DNA of 29,409 bases from DATCVR01 sp036566745 (GCA_036566745.1 DATCVR010000345.1:1-29409), one strand, 5' to 3'. Counted from the first letter of the stretch, positions 1 through 7,385 are shown. Program-made: numbers and translations. Notes: generated by a model from the letters alone, not told the origin.

Positions 1-483
1 CATCGCCATGACCTTCTGCTGGTCGGTGAGCGAGGTGTCGCGCAGCCCGCGCAGCACGTGTTCGAGCCCGGCCAGGGCCCGGGGCCCGAGCAACGGACGC
101 GCCTGGTCGATCTGGAGGAACCACGGGTGGGCCAGGCACACCTCCCAGGTCTCGCGCGCCATCTGCTCGAGCACGCCGCGCCAGCCGAGCTCGCCGGCAT
201 CGCCGCGCGGGGCCTCGTTGATGCGGTCGATCATCAGGTCGAGGAGCTCGCCCTTGCCGGGCACGTAGCGGTACAGCGACATGGTGCCGACCCCGAGCTC
301 GGATGCCACCCGCCGCATGGAGAGACCGGCCAGCCCTTCGGCGTCGGCGATCGTGATGGCGGCCGTGACGATGCGTTCGAGGGTGAGCGCGGGCTTGGGG
401 CCGCGGGTGGGCCGGTGGTCCATCTCCCACAACAGGGCAAGGCTGCGATCGAGGTCGCCGCTCGCGCTGTGTTCGGTGGTCAT
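1..483 (-). CDS. TetR-family transcriptional regulator (3' end beyond window)
   Basis: Reads from an ATG at 483 leftwards to the window edge without a stop, giving 161 visible residues; the C-terminus is missing. Residues about 30-75 form a TetR-type DNA-binding domain: a helix with TLERIVTAAITIADAEG, then a helix-turn-helix containing SMRRVASELGVGTMSLYRYV. The rest (DLMIDRINEA, then WRGVLEQMARETW) resembles the ligand-binding TetR C-terminal domain of drug-responsive members. It lies head to head with a DrrAB-type ABC exporter. A perfect inverted repeat sits in the short gap (535-551), so repression of the exporter, relieved by an exported compound, is the natural inference. A TAAACT -10 box lies 9 bases before the ATG. 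The family is clear; the ligand is unknown. Confidence 0.93.
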   Translation of the reverse strand, partial: MTTEHSASGDLDRSLALLWEMDHRPTRGPKPALTLERIVTAAITIADAEGLAGLSMRRVASELGVGTMSLYRYVPGKGELLDLMIDRINEAPRGDAGELGWRGVLEQMARETWEVCLAHPWFLQIDQARPLLGPRALAGLEHVLRGLRDTSLTDQQKVMAM

Positions 484-492
484 CGTGCCTTC

Positions 493-498
493 AGTTTA
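493..498 (-). promoter_or_regulatory. Candidate -10 box of the TetR gene
   Basis: TAAACT read on the minus strand, 9 bases upstream of the ATG at 483. Transcription would start within a few bases of the start codon, giving a very short or absent leader. A GAAGG stretch lies between box and ATG and could also act as a weak ribosome binding site. No good -35 was found. Confidence 0.4.
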
Positions 499-534
499 GC
501 GTCGGACGATTTCTGCGTACGTTGTACCTAGTTA

Positions 535-551
535 TGGGTACACTGTACCCA
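535..551. promoter_or_regulatory. Perfect 17-bp inverted repeat, probable TetR operator
   Basis: TGGGTACA-C-TGTACCCA, two perfect 8-bp arms around one central base, lies between the divergent TetR and ABC genes. A third half-site, TGTACC at 523-528, pairs with GGTACA at 537-542, so the sites overlap. A TACACT hexamer (539-544) inside the repeat could be the -10 of the ABC operon, which would make binding directly repressive. The link to this TetR protein is inferred from position. Confidence 0.7.
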
Positions 552-584
552 GTTACCTTCCGCTGGCTCGACGAAAGGCATCCG

Positions 585-1568
585 GTGACCAGATCCGACC
601 ACGCCGTCCGCGCAATAGGGCTGCGCAAGCAGTACGGCGACAAACCCGCTCTCGACGGCTTCGACCTCGCGGTTCCCCGCGGAACCGTGCACGGCCTGCT
701 CGGCCCGAACGGTGCCGGCAAGACCACGGCAGTCCGCATCCTCACCACCCTGCTGCGCCTGGACGGCGGCCGCGCCGAGGTCGCCGGCTACGACGTGGCG
801 AAGCAGCCCCGGATGGTCCGGCGACGGATCGGTCTGACCGGGCAGTACGCCGCGGTCGACGAGGTCCTCACCGGACGGCAGAACCTCGAGATGTTCGGGC
901 GGCTGTTCCACCTCGGGTCGCGGCGCGCGGCCGAGCGTGCGGTGGCCCTGCTCGACCAGTTCGACCTCTCCGACGCCGCAGACAAGGGCACCAAGGAGTA
1001 CAGCGGCGGCATGCGCCGACGCCTGGACCTCGCGGCCAGCATGATCCTGGCGCCCGAGGTGCTCTTCCTCGACGAGCCGACGACCGGGCTCGACCCACGC
1101 AGCCGCAACGAGGTGTGGGCGTCCGTGCGCTCGCTCGTCCAGGGCGGCACCACCGTCGTGCTCACCACGCAGTACCTCGACGAGGCCGATCAGCTCGCCG
1201 ACCGGATCGCGGTGATCGACCACGGGCGGGTCATCGCCGACGACACCCCGGCGGAGCTGAAGAACGTGATCGGCGGCGACCAGGTCGAGGTCGTGGTCGA
1301 GACCGCGGCCGACCTCTCCGCCGCGGCCAAGGTCGTGGCCGAGGTCGCGAACGCCGAACCCATCGTCGACGACGAGAACCGCCGGGTCCACGCGCCGGTG
1401 ACCCACCGGGTGGCGGCCCTGACGCACGTGGCCAGGACCTTGCAGGACGAGGGCGTGCCCGTCGAGGACATCGGGCTGCGCCGCCCGACCCTCGACGAGG
1501 TGTTCCTCCAGCTCACCGGCGCCTCGGCCGGAGCGTCCGACATCCCGAAGGAGACCGCTTCCGCATGA
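585..1568 (+). CDS. Daunorubicin-resistance type ABC transporter ATP-binding protein (DrrA-like)
   Basis: A 327-residue ATPase that would power the partner permease to export a hydrophobic compound. Motifs in order: Walker A GPNGAGKTT (40-48), Q-loop Q87, signature YSGGMRRRLD (139-148), Walker B VLFLDE (159-164) and TTQYLDEAD. The usual switch histidine is Q197, as is normal in the DrrA family. The C-terminal extension ending in RPTLDEVFLQLTG is also typical of DrrA. The start is set at the GTG at 585, preceded by GAAAGG at 573-578. An in-frame TTG at 522 and ATG at 534 lie in or before the operator and would add unconserved residues. The stop overlaps the permease start by ATGA. The substrate cannot be read from the sequence. 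Confidence 0.93.
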   Translation: MTRSDHAVRAIGLRKQYGDKPALDGFDLAVPRGTVHGLLGPNGAGKTTAVRILTTLLRLDGGRAEVAGYDVAKQPRMVRRRIGLTGQYAAVDEVLTGRQNLEMFGRLFHLGSRRAAERAVALLDQFDLSDAADKGTKEYSGGMRRRLDLAASMILAPEVLFLDEPTTGLDPRSRNEVWASVRSLVQGGTTVVLTTQYLDEADQLADRIAVIDHGRVIADDTPAELKNVIGGDQVEVVVETAADLSAAAKVVAEVANAEPIVDDENRRVHAPVTHRVAALTHVARTLQDEGVPVEDIGLRRPTLDEVFLQLTGASAGASDIPKETASA

Positions 1569-2401
1569 GCACGCTCACCCACGATCACCCGTCCGAGGTG
1601 GCCGCCCCCGAGCGACGGTTCTATTGGGCCGTCGCCGACTGCTGGACGATGGTGCGCCGCGGCCTCACCCATCTCGTCCGGCAACCGGTCAACATCGCCT
1701 GGCAGCTCGGCTTCCCGATCGTCTCCGTCCTCCTGTTCGGCTACGTCTTCGGCAGCGCCATGAGTGTGCCGGGCGGTGGCGACTACCGCGAGTTCCTGAT
1801 GCCGGGGATGTTCGGCATGACCATGGCGATGAGCTTCATGAACACCGCCTACGCCGTGGTCTTCGACACCTCCCGAGGCGTCACCGACCGCTTCCGGTCG
1901 ATGCCCATGGCGCCGTCCGCCGTGGTCTCGGGGCGCGGGGTGGGTGATCTCATCAGCGCCTCGGTGGACCTTCTGGTGCTGGCCCTGACTGCGCTGGTGG
2001 TGGGCTGGCGATCCGACGGCGGGCTGCTGGCCACGGTCGCGGCCTTCGGGCTGTTCCTCCTGCTGCGGTTCGCGCTGATCTGGATCGGGGTCCTGCTCGG
2101 GTTGATGGTGCCGAACGAGGAGGCCGCGGGTGGCCTGTTCGGGGTGGCCTTCCCGTTCGCGATCATCTCCAGCGCGTTCGTCGCGCCGTCACTGATGCCG
2201 GGCTGGCTGGGGACGATCGCGGCATGGAACCCGGTGTCGTCCACGGTCACCGCCGCACGCGAGCTGTTCGGCAACCCCGTGGCCACCGGCGACACCTGGA
2301 TCGAGCAGCACGCGATGCTCATGGCCGTCGTCTGGCCGCTGGTGATCACCGCGATCTTCCTGCCGCTTGCGGTGCGCCGATTCCAGCGGCTGAGCCGCTG
2401 A
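1565..2401 (+). CDS. ABC-2 type permease (DrrB-like)
   Basis: A 278-residue membrane protein with about six predicted membrane segments, starting with WQLGFPIVSVLLFGYVFG near residue 45. It carries ABC-2 permease hallmarks: YREFLMPGMFG after the first segment, RFRSMPMAPSAVVSGR in the cytoplasmic loop, and AAWNPVSSTVTAARELF before the last segment. The ATG overlaps the stop of the ATPase gene (ATGA at 1565-1568), so translation is probably coupled and the two proteins should form one exporter. Substrate unknown; regulation is probably by the divergent TetR protein. Confidence 0.93.
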   Translation: MSTLTHDHPSEVAAPERRFYWAVADCWTMVRRGLTHLVRQPVNIAWQLGFPIVSVLLFGYVFGSAMSVPGGGDYREFLMPGMFGMTMAMSFMNTAYAVVFDTSRGVTDRFRSMPMAPSAVVSGRGVGDLISASVDLLVLALTALVVGWRSDGGLLATVAAFGLFLLLRFALIWIGVLLGLMVPNEEAAGGLFGVAFPFAIISSAFVAPSLMPGWLGTIAAWNPVSSTVTAARELFGNPVATGDTWIEQHAMLMAVVWPLVITAIFLPLAVRRFQRLSR

Positions 2402-2416
2402 GGCGGAAGTCGAGGT

Positions 2417-2445
2417 TTGCCCGGGCCCCATTCGCGGCATAACGT
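2417..2445 (+). promoter_or_regulatory. Candidate sigma-70 type promoter of the zinc-ribbon gene
   Basis: TTGCCC (2417-2422) and TAACGT (2440-2445) are separated by exactly 17 bases. This predicts a transcription start near 2452 and a leader of about 45 bases that ends in a GGGAGAG ribosome binding site before the ATG at 2498. Confidence 0.5.
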
Positions 2446-2497
2446 CACCCGGGTTTGCGACCGGGCACGATTCCCGGCGATCGACGACGGGAGAGTC

Positions 2498-3466
2498 ATG
2501 CCCGCCTGCACGTCCTGCGGAGCTCAGCTCGAGGAGACCGCACGATTCTGCGTAGCCTGCGGTGCGGCCATCGCGGCCGAGGCCGACGGCAACGGCAACG
2601 GCGCCGCCGGTAGCCCTGCCGACGGCGCCGTTGCCGACGGCGCGGTCGCCGACGGCGACATCGCGCTCCCCCCGCCACCCCCGCCGCCGCCGATGCCCGA
2701 GGTCACGGCGGTGAGCCCCCCGATCGCCGAGCTGACCCTCCAGGTCCCGGGGTTCGCCACCCACTCCGACCTGGCCGAACGGGTCTCCCGGATGCCGACG
2801 ATCCACCCGGCCGCGACGTCCACGCTCACGGCCGAGCGTCCCGAGCCGGAGCCGGCCGACGTGCCCGACGAACCGCCGACTCGTCGGGTGCGGCGGGTCG
2901 TGATCGGGGCGGTGGCCGCCGCGGCAGTCGTGATCGCCGCCGTGGTGACCACGTCGGTCGTCGGCGGCGACGAGGAACCGGCAGCCAGCGGACCTCGTGA
3001 GATCGACCTGGCGGTCGACGCGAACGTGGTCGTCCCCGCGGTGGCCCCCGACGGCGCGGACAACGCGGGCAACCCGGTGAACTATCGCGCGGCCAACCTC
3101 ACCGACGGCGACCCCACCACCGCGTGGCGAATGCCCGGCCGGGGCACCGGCGAGGACGTCGTGCTGTCGTGGCCGCAAGCTCACACCGTCACCGAGGTCG
3201 GCCTGGTCAACGGGTACGCCAAGACCGACGACGTCGGCGACGACGACCGCTACCGGCAGAACCGCCGAGTCCTCGAGGTCACGTGGAGCTTCGACGACGG
3301 CACCGAGGTCACCCAGGAGCTCGCCGAGACCCCCGAGCCGCAGATGCTCACGCTCGACGAGCCCGTCTCGACCTTCGCGGTCAAGATCCACATCGAGCGG
3401 GTCTCACGGTCGGGTGGGCGCGACTTCACGGCTCTCGGCGAGGTCGCGATCATCGGATCGGACTGA
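2498..3466 (+). CDS. Zinc-ribbon, single-span membrane protein with discoidin/NADase-type glycan-binding-like domain
   Basis: A 322-residue protein in four parts. An N-terminal zinc ribbon has Cys4, Cys7, Cys18 and Cys21. A low-complexity linker is rich in Gly, Ala and Asp and contains a run of prolines (about 58-66). One membrane segment covers about residues 134-156. The C-terminal domain (about 170-322) contains YRAANLTDGDPTTAWR and a final FTALGEVAIIG, which resemble F5/8 type C (discoidin) or NADase-type glycan-binding domains. The arrangement suggests a cytosolic zinc finger and an extracytoplasmic sugar- or surface-binding domain. The ATG follows GGGAGAG. No catalytic site is seen, and the role is unknown. 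A hairpin follows the stop. Confidence 0.85.
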   Translation: MPACTSCGAQLEETARFCVACGAAIAAEADGNGNGAAGSPADGAVADGAVADGDIALPPPPPPPPMPEVTAVSPPIAELTLQVPGFATHSDLAERVSRMPTIHPAATSTLTAERPEPEPADVPDEPPTRRVRRVVIGAVAAAAVVIAAVVTTSVVGGDEEPAASGPREIDLAVDANVVVPAVAPDGADNAGNPVNYRAANLTDGDPTTAWRMPGRGTGEDVVLSWPQAHTVTEVGLVNGYAKTDDVGDDDRYRQNRRVLEVTWSFDDGTEVTQELAETPEPQMLTLDEPVSTFAVKIHIERVSRSGGRDFTALGEVAIIGSD

Positions 3467-3485
3467 CCCTGACCGGAACGCCGTC

Positions 3486-3517
3486 GATTGTGCGGGTGGC
3501 CCGACGGGCGCACAATC
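3486..3517 (+). terminator. Hairpin after the zinc-ribbon gene (terminator or operator)
   Basis: GATTGTGCG (3486-3494) is perfectly complementary to CGCACAATC (3509-3517). CCC (3500-3502) can pair with GGG (3506-3508) inside the loop. There is no T tract, which is common for actinobacterial terminators. It begins 19 bases after the stop at 3466 and ends 36 bases before the next ATG, so it could instead be an operator of the VOC gene. Confidence 0.5.
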
Positions 3518-3553
3518 CAGCTATCGGGAGAGCCGTCCCGAGGGGGTTCCGCC

Positions 3554-3940
3554 ATGCTCGCCAACGCGTCCGTCACCACCGTCCTGCCCGTCAGCGACCT
3601 GACCCGAGCCGCCGCGTTCTACCGCGACCAGCTCGGGCTCCAGGATCTCGGAGCGGCTCCCACCGGCAACCACGTGGTGCGCACCGGCTCCGGATCGACC
3701 ATCGAGCTGATGACCGCCGAGGATGGCGCCCAGAGCACGCACACCGCGCTCACCTTCGAGGTCACCGACGTCGCGAGCGAGATCTCCGACCTCGAAGGCC
3801 ACGGCGTGCGATTCGAGGACTACGACCTGCCCGGGCTCAAGACCGTCGGCCACATCGCGACCCTGGGCACCGACAAGGCGGCCTGGTTCCTGGACACCGA
3901 GGGCAACATCCTCTGCGTCCACGAGCAGGCGACGTCCTGA
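3554..3940 (+). CDS. VOC superfamily protein (glyoxalase/bleomycin-resistance fold)
   Basis: A 128-residue single-domain protein, the usual length for a VOC monomer. The N-terminal motif SVTTVLPVSDLTRAAAFYRDQLGL is the classic beta-alpha start of these proteins. The end, TDKAAWFLDTEGNILCVHE, matches the closing strand (typically W-F-x-D-P-x-G-N). Such proteins bind or isomerise small molecules or sequester antibiotics, usually as dimers with a metal. The ligands cannot be assigned with confidence, so the substrate is unknown. AGGGGG at 3541-3546 is well spaced from the ATG. The gene faces the DUF1540 gene, with only 24 bases between their stops. Confidence 0.88.
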   Translation: MLANASVTTVLPVSDLTRAAAFYRDQLGLQDLGAAPTGNHVVRTGSGSTIELMTAEDGAQSTHTALTFEVTDVASEISDLEGHGVRFEDYDLPGLKTVGHIATLGTDKAAWFLDTEGNILCVHEQATS

Positions 3941-3964
3941 CGGCTGCGGGCGCGTTCGGGGAGG

Positions 3965-4261
3965 TCAGCGCGGCTGGTACGTCAGGCAGTCGGCGAGGTC
4001 CTGGCCAGGACCCACCCGGATCGCCGGAGCGCCGCACTCGAGGTCGGTGTTGTGCACGCAGTCGCTGCGGTGACACGCGCCGACGTGACCCACCATGAGG
4101 TCGAGGCCGCCTCGCACGGACACGTCGATGAAGGTGTCGCAGTGGGCGTGACTCGGGCCACCGATGGTGATGGCCGCGGCGTGGCAGTTGTGCTCGTGGT
4201 TGTACGAGCAGCCCTCGGCCGTGCACTCGCGAACCTCTGGCATGTCCATCAGCGTGGTCAT
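3965..4261 (-). CDS. Tandem DUF1540 cysteine-rich protein
   Basis: A 98-residue protein with two copies of the DUF1540 pattern. Copy 1 has Cys13, Cys18, Cys26 and Cys41; copy 2 has Cys63, Cys68, Cys76 and Cys92. The spacings, 5-8-15 and 5-8-16, are nearly identical. The motifs CSYNHEHNCHAAAITIGG and CVHNTDLECGAPAIRVG show the internal duplication. The Cys/His pattern suggests metal (probably zinc) binding, but DUF1540 has no defined biochemical role. A strong GGGGGAGGT ribosome binding site precedes the ATG. The gene diverges from the AEC transporter gene across 112 bases. Confidence 0.9.
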   Translation of the reverse strand: MTTLMDMPEVRECTAEGCSYNHEHNCHAAAITIGGPSHAHCDTFIDVSVRGGLDLMVGHVGACHRSDCVHNTDLECGAPAIRVGPGQDLADCLTYQPR

Positions 4262-4361
4262 GGCGACCTCCCCCGTGCTGTGGCGCGCACCCCAAGGTGT
4301 CCGTCATGCCACCGTAGACCCGCACACCGGACGTAAGTCGAGCCTAAGCCGGCGTCTGCCG

Positions 4362-4367
4362 TAGTCT
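4362..4367 (+). promoter_or_regulatory. -10 box placed for a leaderless AEC transporter mRNA
   Basis: TAGTCT ends 6 bases before the GTG at 4374, so transcription should begin at or within a base of the start codon. There is no Shine-Dalgarno sequence before this GTG, which fits a leaderless mRNA. No strong -35 is present. Confidence 0.5.
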
Positions 4368-4373
4368 CCGCCC

Positions 4374-5297
4374 GTGCAGGGCGTGCTCGAGGGATTCGGC
4401 GTGATCGCCGTGGTCATCGCTCTGGGCTACGTGCTGGCGCGGGTCGGCGTCCTCGGCGGATCGAGCCAGGAAGTGCTGGCCCGGCTGGTGTTCTTCGTGG
4501 GTGCCCCGGCGCTGCTGTTCGAGACGCTGTCGGGCGCGCCGGTGGGTGACGTCTTCTCCTCGGCGCTGGTGGCCACCGCCCTCGCCGTGGCCGTCACAGC
4601 CGGCATCTACATCACGCTGGCCCGGGTGTGGTGGCGACGACCGGCCGCCGCGACGACGATCGGGGCGCTGTCGAGTTCCTACGTCAACGGCGGGAACCTC
4701 GGCATCCCGATCGCGGTGTACGTGCTGGGCGACGCGTCGTACGTCGCCCCCACGATGCTGCTCCAGCTCGTGGTGCTGGCGCCGATCGCGTTCGCGGTGC
4801 TCGACATCGCCACCACGGGGCGCGGTGTCTCGCTCCGGACCCTGGTGTTCCGCCCGTTCCGCAACCCCGTCACGCTGGCGTCGCTGCTGGGCGTGGCCGT
4901 GGCCGCCCTGGACCTCCCGGTGCCGGAGGTCGTGGGACAGCCGGTGGAACTGATCGCGGGCATGGCGGTGCCGGCTGCGCTGATCGCGTACGGGGTGTCG
5001 TTGCGTGGCGCTCCACGTCCCGGCTCGGGCGGCTCGGCCCGCGAGGTGGTCGCGGTGACCGTGCTGAAGCTGATGGTGCAGCCGGGGGCGGCCTACCTCG
5101 GCGGGCGGTACCTGCTCGACCTCGAACCGATGTGGCTGCTGTCGGTGACCCTCACGGCCGCGCTGCCCACCGCCCAGAACATCTTCGTCTACGCCGTGCG
5201 CTATCAGCGCGGCGTCGCCCTCGCCCGCGACTCGATCTTCGTCACCACACTGCTGTCCGGACCGGTCATCCTGCTGATCGCCGCCCTGTTGTCCTGA
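4374..5297 (+). CDS. AEC family (auxin efflux carrier-like) transporter
   Basis: A 307-residue, very hydrophobic protein with about ten predicted membrane segments in two halves, the normal size for AEC carriers. Conserved features are LVFFVGAPALLFETL in the second segment, SSSYVNGGNLGIPIAVYVLG (the Asn/Gly-rich crossover motif) and TAALPTAQNIFVYAVRY near the end. The family moves organic acids such as malate or related small anions across the cytoplasmic membrane; the substrate here is unknown. The GTG start gives a full-length first segment and directly follows a -10 box, suggesting a leaderless transcript. The gene is convergent with the MerB-like gene, with 8 bases between stops. Confidence 0.92.
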   Translation: MQGVLEGFGVIAVVIALGYVLARVGVLGGSSQEVLARLVFFVGAPALLFETLSGAPVGDVFSSALVATALAVAVTAGIYITLARVWWRRPAAATTIGALSSSYVNGGNLGIPIAVYVLGDASYVAPTMLLQLVVLAPIAFAVLDIATTGRGVSLRTLVFRPFRNPVTLASLLGVAVAALDLPVPEVVGQPVELIAGMAVPAALIAYGVSLRGAPRPGSGGSAREVVAVTVLKLMVQPGAAYLGGRYLLDLEPMWLLSVTLTAALPTAQNIFVYAVRYQRGVALARDSIFVTTLLSGPVILLIAALLS

Positions 5298-5305
5298 CCG
5301 GGCGC

Positions 5306-5983
5306 TCAGTGCGGGTCGAGGCCCCAGAACGGACCACGCAGCCCCACCTCGCGGAAGTACGCCGCGGCACCCGACGGCTCGCGACGGACGTAGCCCCGAT
5401 CGAGCCGGCCTTCGTACCACCGCGCGGCGAGCCGCCACAGCGTGGCGAGGTCCATGACGTAGCCGCGGTCGTTGCCGGTGGCCGCGAGCCAGCCGTCGAC
5501 ACAACTCTCGTCGCAGAACAGCCGCTGGTGGGCGCATGAGTGGACGACGTCGTCCCAGATGCGCGACACCGGCGTGAGGAAGTGGGCGACCTGGTCGCCG
5601 GCCGGCGGTGCCTCGCGGTTGACCACCCAGGCGTGAGGGGTGTCGCAGCCCGGGCACCGGGTCGACACCAGCACGTCGTCCTCGTCGGTCAGCAGGTGCG
5701 GCATCGCGAAGGAGTCCCAGGCGCAGCCGCCCCACCAGAGCGTCTGCCGGCCCATGACCGCGAACCCGAGCGGAATCGAGGCGAAGGGATGGGCCATCAC
5801 GATGCGGTCGCCGTCGAGGACCACGTGACGCTGGGCGGCGAGGCGATGGAGACCGGCGCGCGCCTCGGCGGCGTCGGTGCCGGTGGCCAGGGCGAGTTCG
5901 TCGACGCCGGGTGCTGATCCGGTGGCCGCGAAATGGCGATAGGCGGCCAGTCGCAGCTCGGCGTCGGGATCGGGAGCAGTCAC
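5306..5983 (-). CDS. MerB-like (alkylmercury lyase family) protein
   Basis: A 225-residue protein related to organomercurial lyase, which cleaves carbon-mercury bonds with two cysteines and an aspartate. Here Cys87 and Asp90 lie in WWGGCAWDSFAMP and Cys150 in VVHSCAHQRLFC. The spacing (87/90/150) equals that of the classic MerB triad (96/99/159). An N-terminal helical segment (residues 1-60) resembles the MerB winged-helix part, with VMAHPFASIP before the core. Extra cysteines (110, 113, 157, 161) could bind metal. No merA, merR, merT or merP lies nearby, so the true substrate may be another organometal or thiol compound. The GTG start follows a leaderless-type -10 box. Confidence 0.8.
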   Translation of the reverse strand: MTAPDPDAELRLAAYRHFAATGSAPGVDELALATGTDAAEARAGLHRLAAQRHVVLDGDRIVMAHPFASIPLGFAVMGRQTLWWGGCAWDSFAMPHLLTDEDDVLVSTRCPGCDTPHAWVVNREAPPAGDQVAHFLTPVSRIWDDVVHSCAHQRLFCDESCVDGWLAATGNDRGYVMDLATLWRLAARWYEGRLDRGYVRREPSGAAAYFREVGLRGPFWGLDPH

Positions 5984-5989
5984 AGCGCG

Positions 5990-5995
5990 AGCTTA
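5990..5995 (-). promoter_or_regulatory. -10 box placed for a leaderless MerB-like mRNA
   Basis: TAAGCT on the minus strand, followed by 6 bases and then the GTG at 5983. No ribosome binding site is possible at that spacing, so initiation is expected directly on the 5' end of the transcript. Confidence 0.5.
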
Positions 5996-6385
5996 GGCCT
6001 GGCCCTCGACCATGATCGAGGGACCTTCAGGCTTGCCGTGACGAGCCATCCAGTCCCACGATCATGACCCGACCCCCGCCGGACCCTTAGGTGCCCCCGT
6101 CGCGTTCGACGCGGCGCACCGCGATCAGCAAGTTGATCCGTCGACGCAGCATCGCTCGTGGATCACGGCCCCGTCCGACACCCTGAAACCGCCGACCGAT
6201 CTGGATTGCCAGGGTTCGGCGGCGAGCGAAGGGTACTTCGTCATATCGGACAACCACGTCGGAACTCCGTTCGCAGGTTGGCCGCAGAGGTTACCCGGAG
6301 TATCGCCGCGTGCAAAGTGTCTGGATTCTGCGCACTGACACAGAACGGAAAGTCGTCACGATCTGGCCACACCACAATTCATCAC
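5996..6385. other. 390-base gap without a recognisable gene; one perfect hairpin
   Basis: No convincing reading frame, tRNA or known RNA was found here, and several stretches are less GC-rich than the flanking genes. It lies between the end of the WYL gene and the start of the MerB-like gene, both on the minus strand. CCCTCGA (6003-6009) and TCGAGGG (6016-6022) form a perfect 7-bp stem with a 6-base loop, just upstream of the MerB-like promoter. It may be a site for a regulator or a late terminator. The remainder could be gene decay or an unrecognised small RNA. Confidence 0.4.
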
Positions 6386-7336
6386 TCATCGGGCATTACT
6401 GAACAGCTGTCCGACCGAGTGGACGCGATCGCGGAGTTCCACGGGCTGGACGACCGTGAAGTCGGCTCCCACCACGCCCAGCACCATGATCGGCCAGGAC
6501 AGGTCGTCGACGTTCATCGTCAACCGGCACGCGGCGTCGCCGGCCGGCTCGACGGCACCCCACCGGCCCACGACCGCCTCGACCTCGGCCGCCGGAGCGG
6601 CGATGTCGACCACGACCTCGTACCGCGTGGGCACCGAGGCGAGGCGATCACGCACGAAGGCCGCGGCGTCGCCGCCGGGAAGCTCGCGCTGCCGGAAGCG
6701 CGCCCCGGTGGCTTCCGGCTCGCGCAGGCGATCCACCCGGAACGTGCGCCAGTCGTGCCGCTCGACGTCCCACCCGACGAGGTACCACCGGCGTCCGAGC
6801 GAGACCAGCCGGTGCGGCTCGACCAGGCGGGTCGCGGCCGCGCCGTCGCGGCGGGTGTACCCGAAGCGGAGCCGCTCGTCGTCGCGGCAGGCCTGGGCGA
6901 TGACGGTGAGGGCCAGTGCGTCGACCATGGGGCCACCGCCCATGACCGCCGGCACCGTGTAGGCCTGCAGGGCGTCGACCCGGCGCCGCAGCCGGGGCGG
7001 CATCACCTGGACGAGCTTGGTCAAGGCTCGCACCGAGGTCTCCTCGATGCCCGCGATGGCGCCGCCCGCGGCCGTGCGCAGCCCCACCGCGATCGCGACC
7101 GCCTCCTCGTCGTCGAGCAGCAACGGTGGCAGCGCCGCACCCGCTTGCAGCTGGTACCCGCCCGCGACGCCCCGGCTCGCGTCCACGGGATAGCCCAGCT
7201 CGCGCAGCCGGTCGACATCGCGGCGCAGGGTGCGCTCGCTGACCTCGAGCCGGTCGGCCAGCTCACCGCCCGGCCAGTAGCGGTGGGTCTGGAGGAGGGA
7301 CAACAGCCGCAGCATCCGTGCACTCGTGTTCGCCAT
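6386..7336 (-). CDS. WYL-domain helix-turn-helix regulator (YafY/DeoR type)
   Basis: A 316-residue transcription factor. Residues 1-60 form a winged HTH (LADRLEVSERTLRRDVDRL and a wing ending in GGYQLQ). The middle and C-terminal part contain the WYL domain, with the signature Trp184-Tyr185-Leu186 in RRWYLVGW and the following RTFRVDRL, then a WCX-type C-terminal region. WYL domains sense small ligands or nucleic acid. The gene is divergent from the second ABC exporter operon across 62 bases, a common arrangement for a local regulator. The ATG at 7336 begins MANTSARMLRLLSLLQ, matching the family N-terminus. The regulated ligand is unknown. Confidence 0.92.
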   Translation of the reverse strand: MANTSARMLRLLSLLQTHRYWPGGELADRLEVSERTLRRDVDRLRELGYPVDASRGVAGGYQLQAGAALPPLLLDDEEAVAIAVGLRTAAGGAIAGIEETSVRALTKLVQVMPPRLRRRVDALQAYTVPAVMGGGPMVDALALTVIAQACRDDERLRFGYTRRDGAAATRLVEPHRLVSLGRRWYLVGWDVERHDWRTFRVDRLREPEATGARFRQRELPGGDAAAFVRDRLASVPTRYEVVVDIAAPAAEVEAVVGRWGAVEPAGDAACRLTMNVDDLSWPIMVLGVVGADFTVVQPVELRDRVHSVGQLFSNAR

Positions 7337-7344
7337 GAGTCCAG

Positions 7345-7379
7345 ATTCCGTCGAATTGCGGTCAGAATGTGACCGGAAT
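7345..7379. promoter_or_regulatory. Inverted repeats between the WYL gene and ABC operon
   Basis: ATTCCG (7345-7350) and CGGAAT (7374-7379) are perfect 6-bp arms 23 bases apart. GTCA (7361-7364) and TGAC (7370-7373) are nested inside them. Their place in a 62-base divergent gap suggests binding sites for the WYL regulator. The arms are short, so chance is possible. Confidence 0.35.
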
Positions 7380-7385
7380 GGATCC

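Noticed and set aside
522..584. Earlier TTG or ATG start for the first ABC ATPase
   Set aside because: These codons lie in or just before the operator and have no ribosome binding site; the GTG at 585 has GAAAGG at good spacing and a family-like N-terminus.
1115..1564. Extended Arg-rich N-terminus for the ABC permease
   Set aside because: The extra residues overlap the ATPase gene in another frame and are low complexity; the ATG at 1565 with ATGA overlap is the normal start.
6158..7372. 404-codon plus-strand frame opposite the WYL regulator
   Set aside because: His/Asp/Gly/Arg-rich shadow; the minus strand has a complete WYL regulator.
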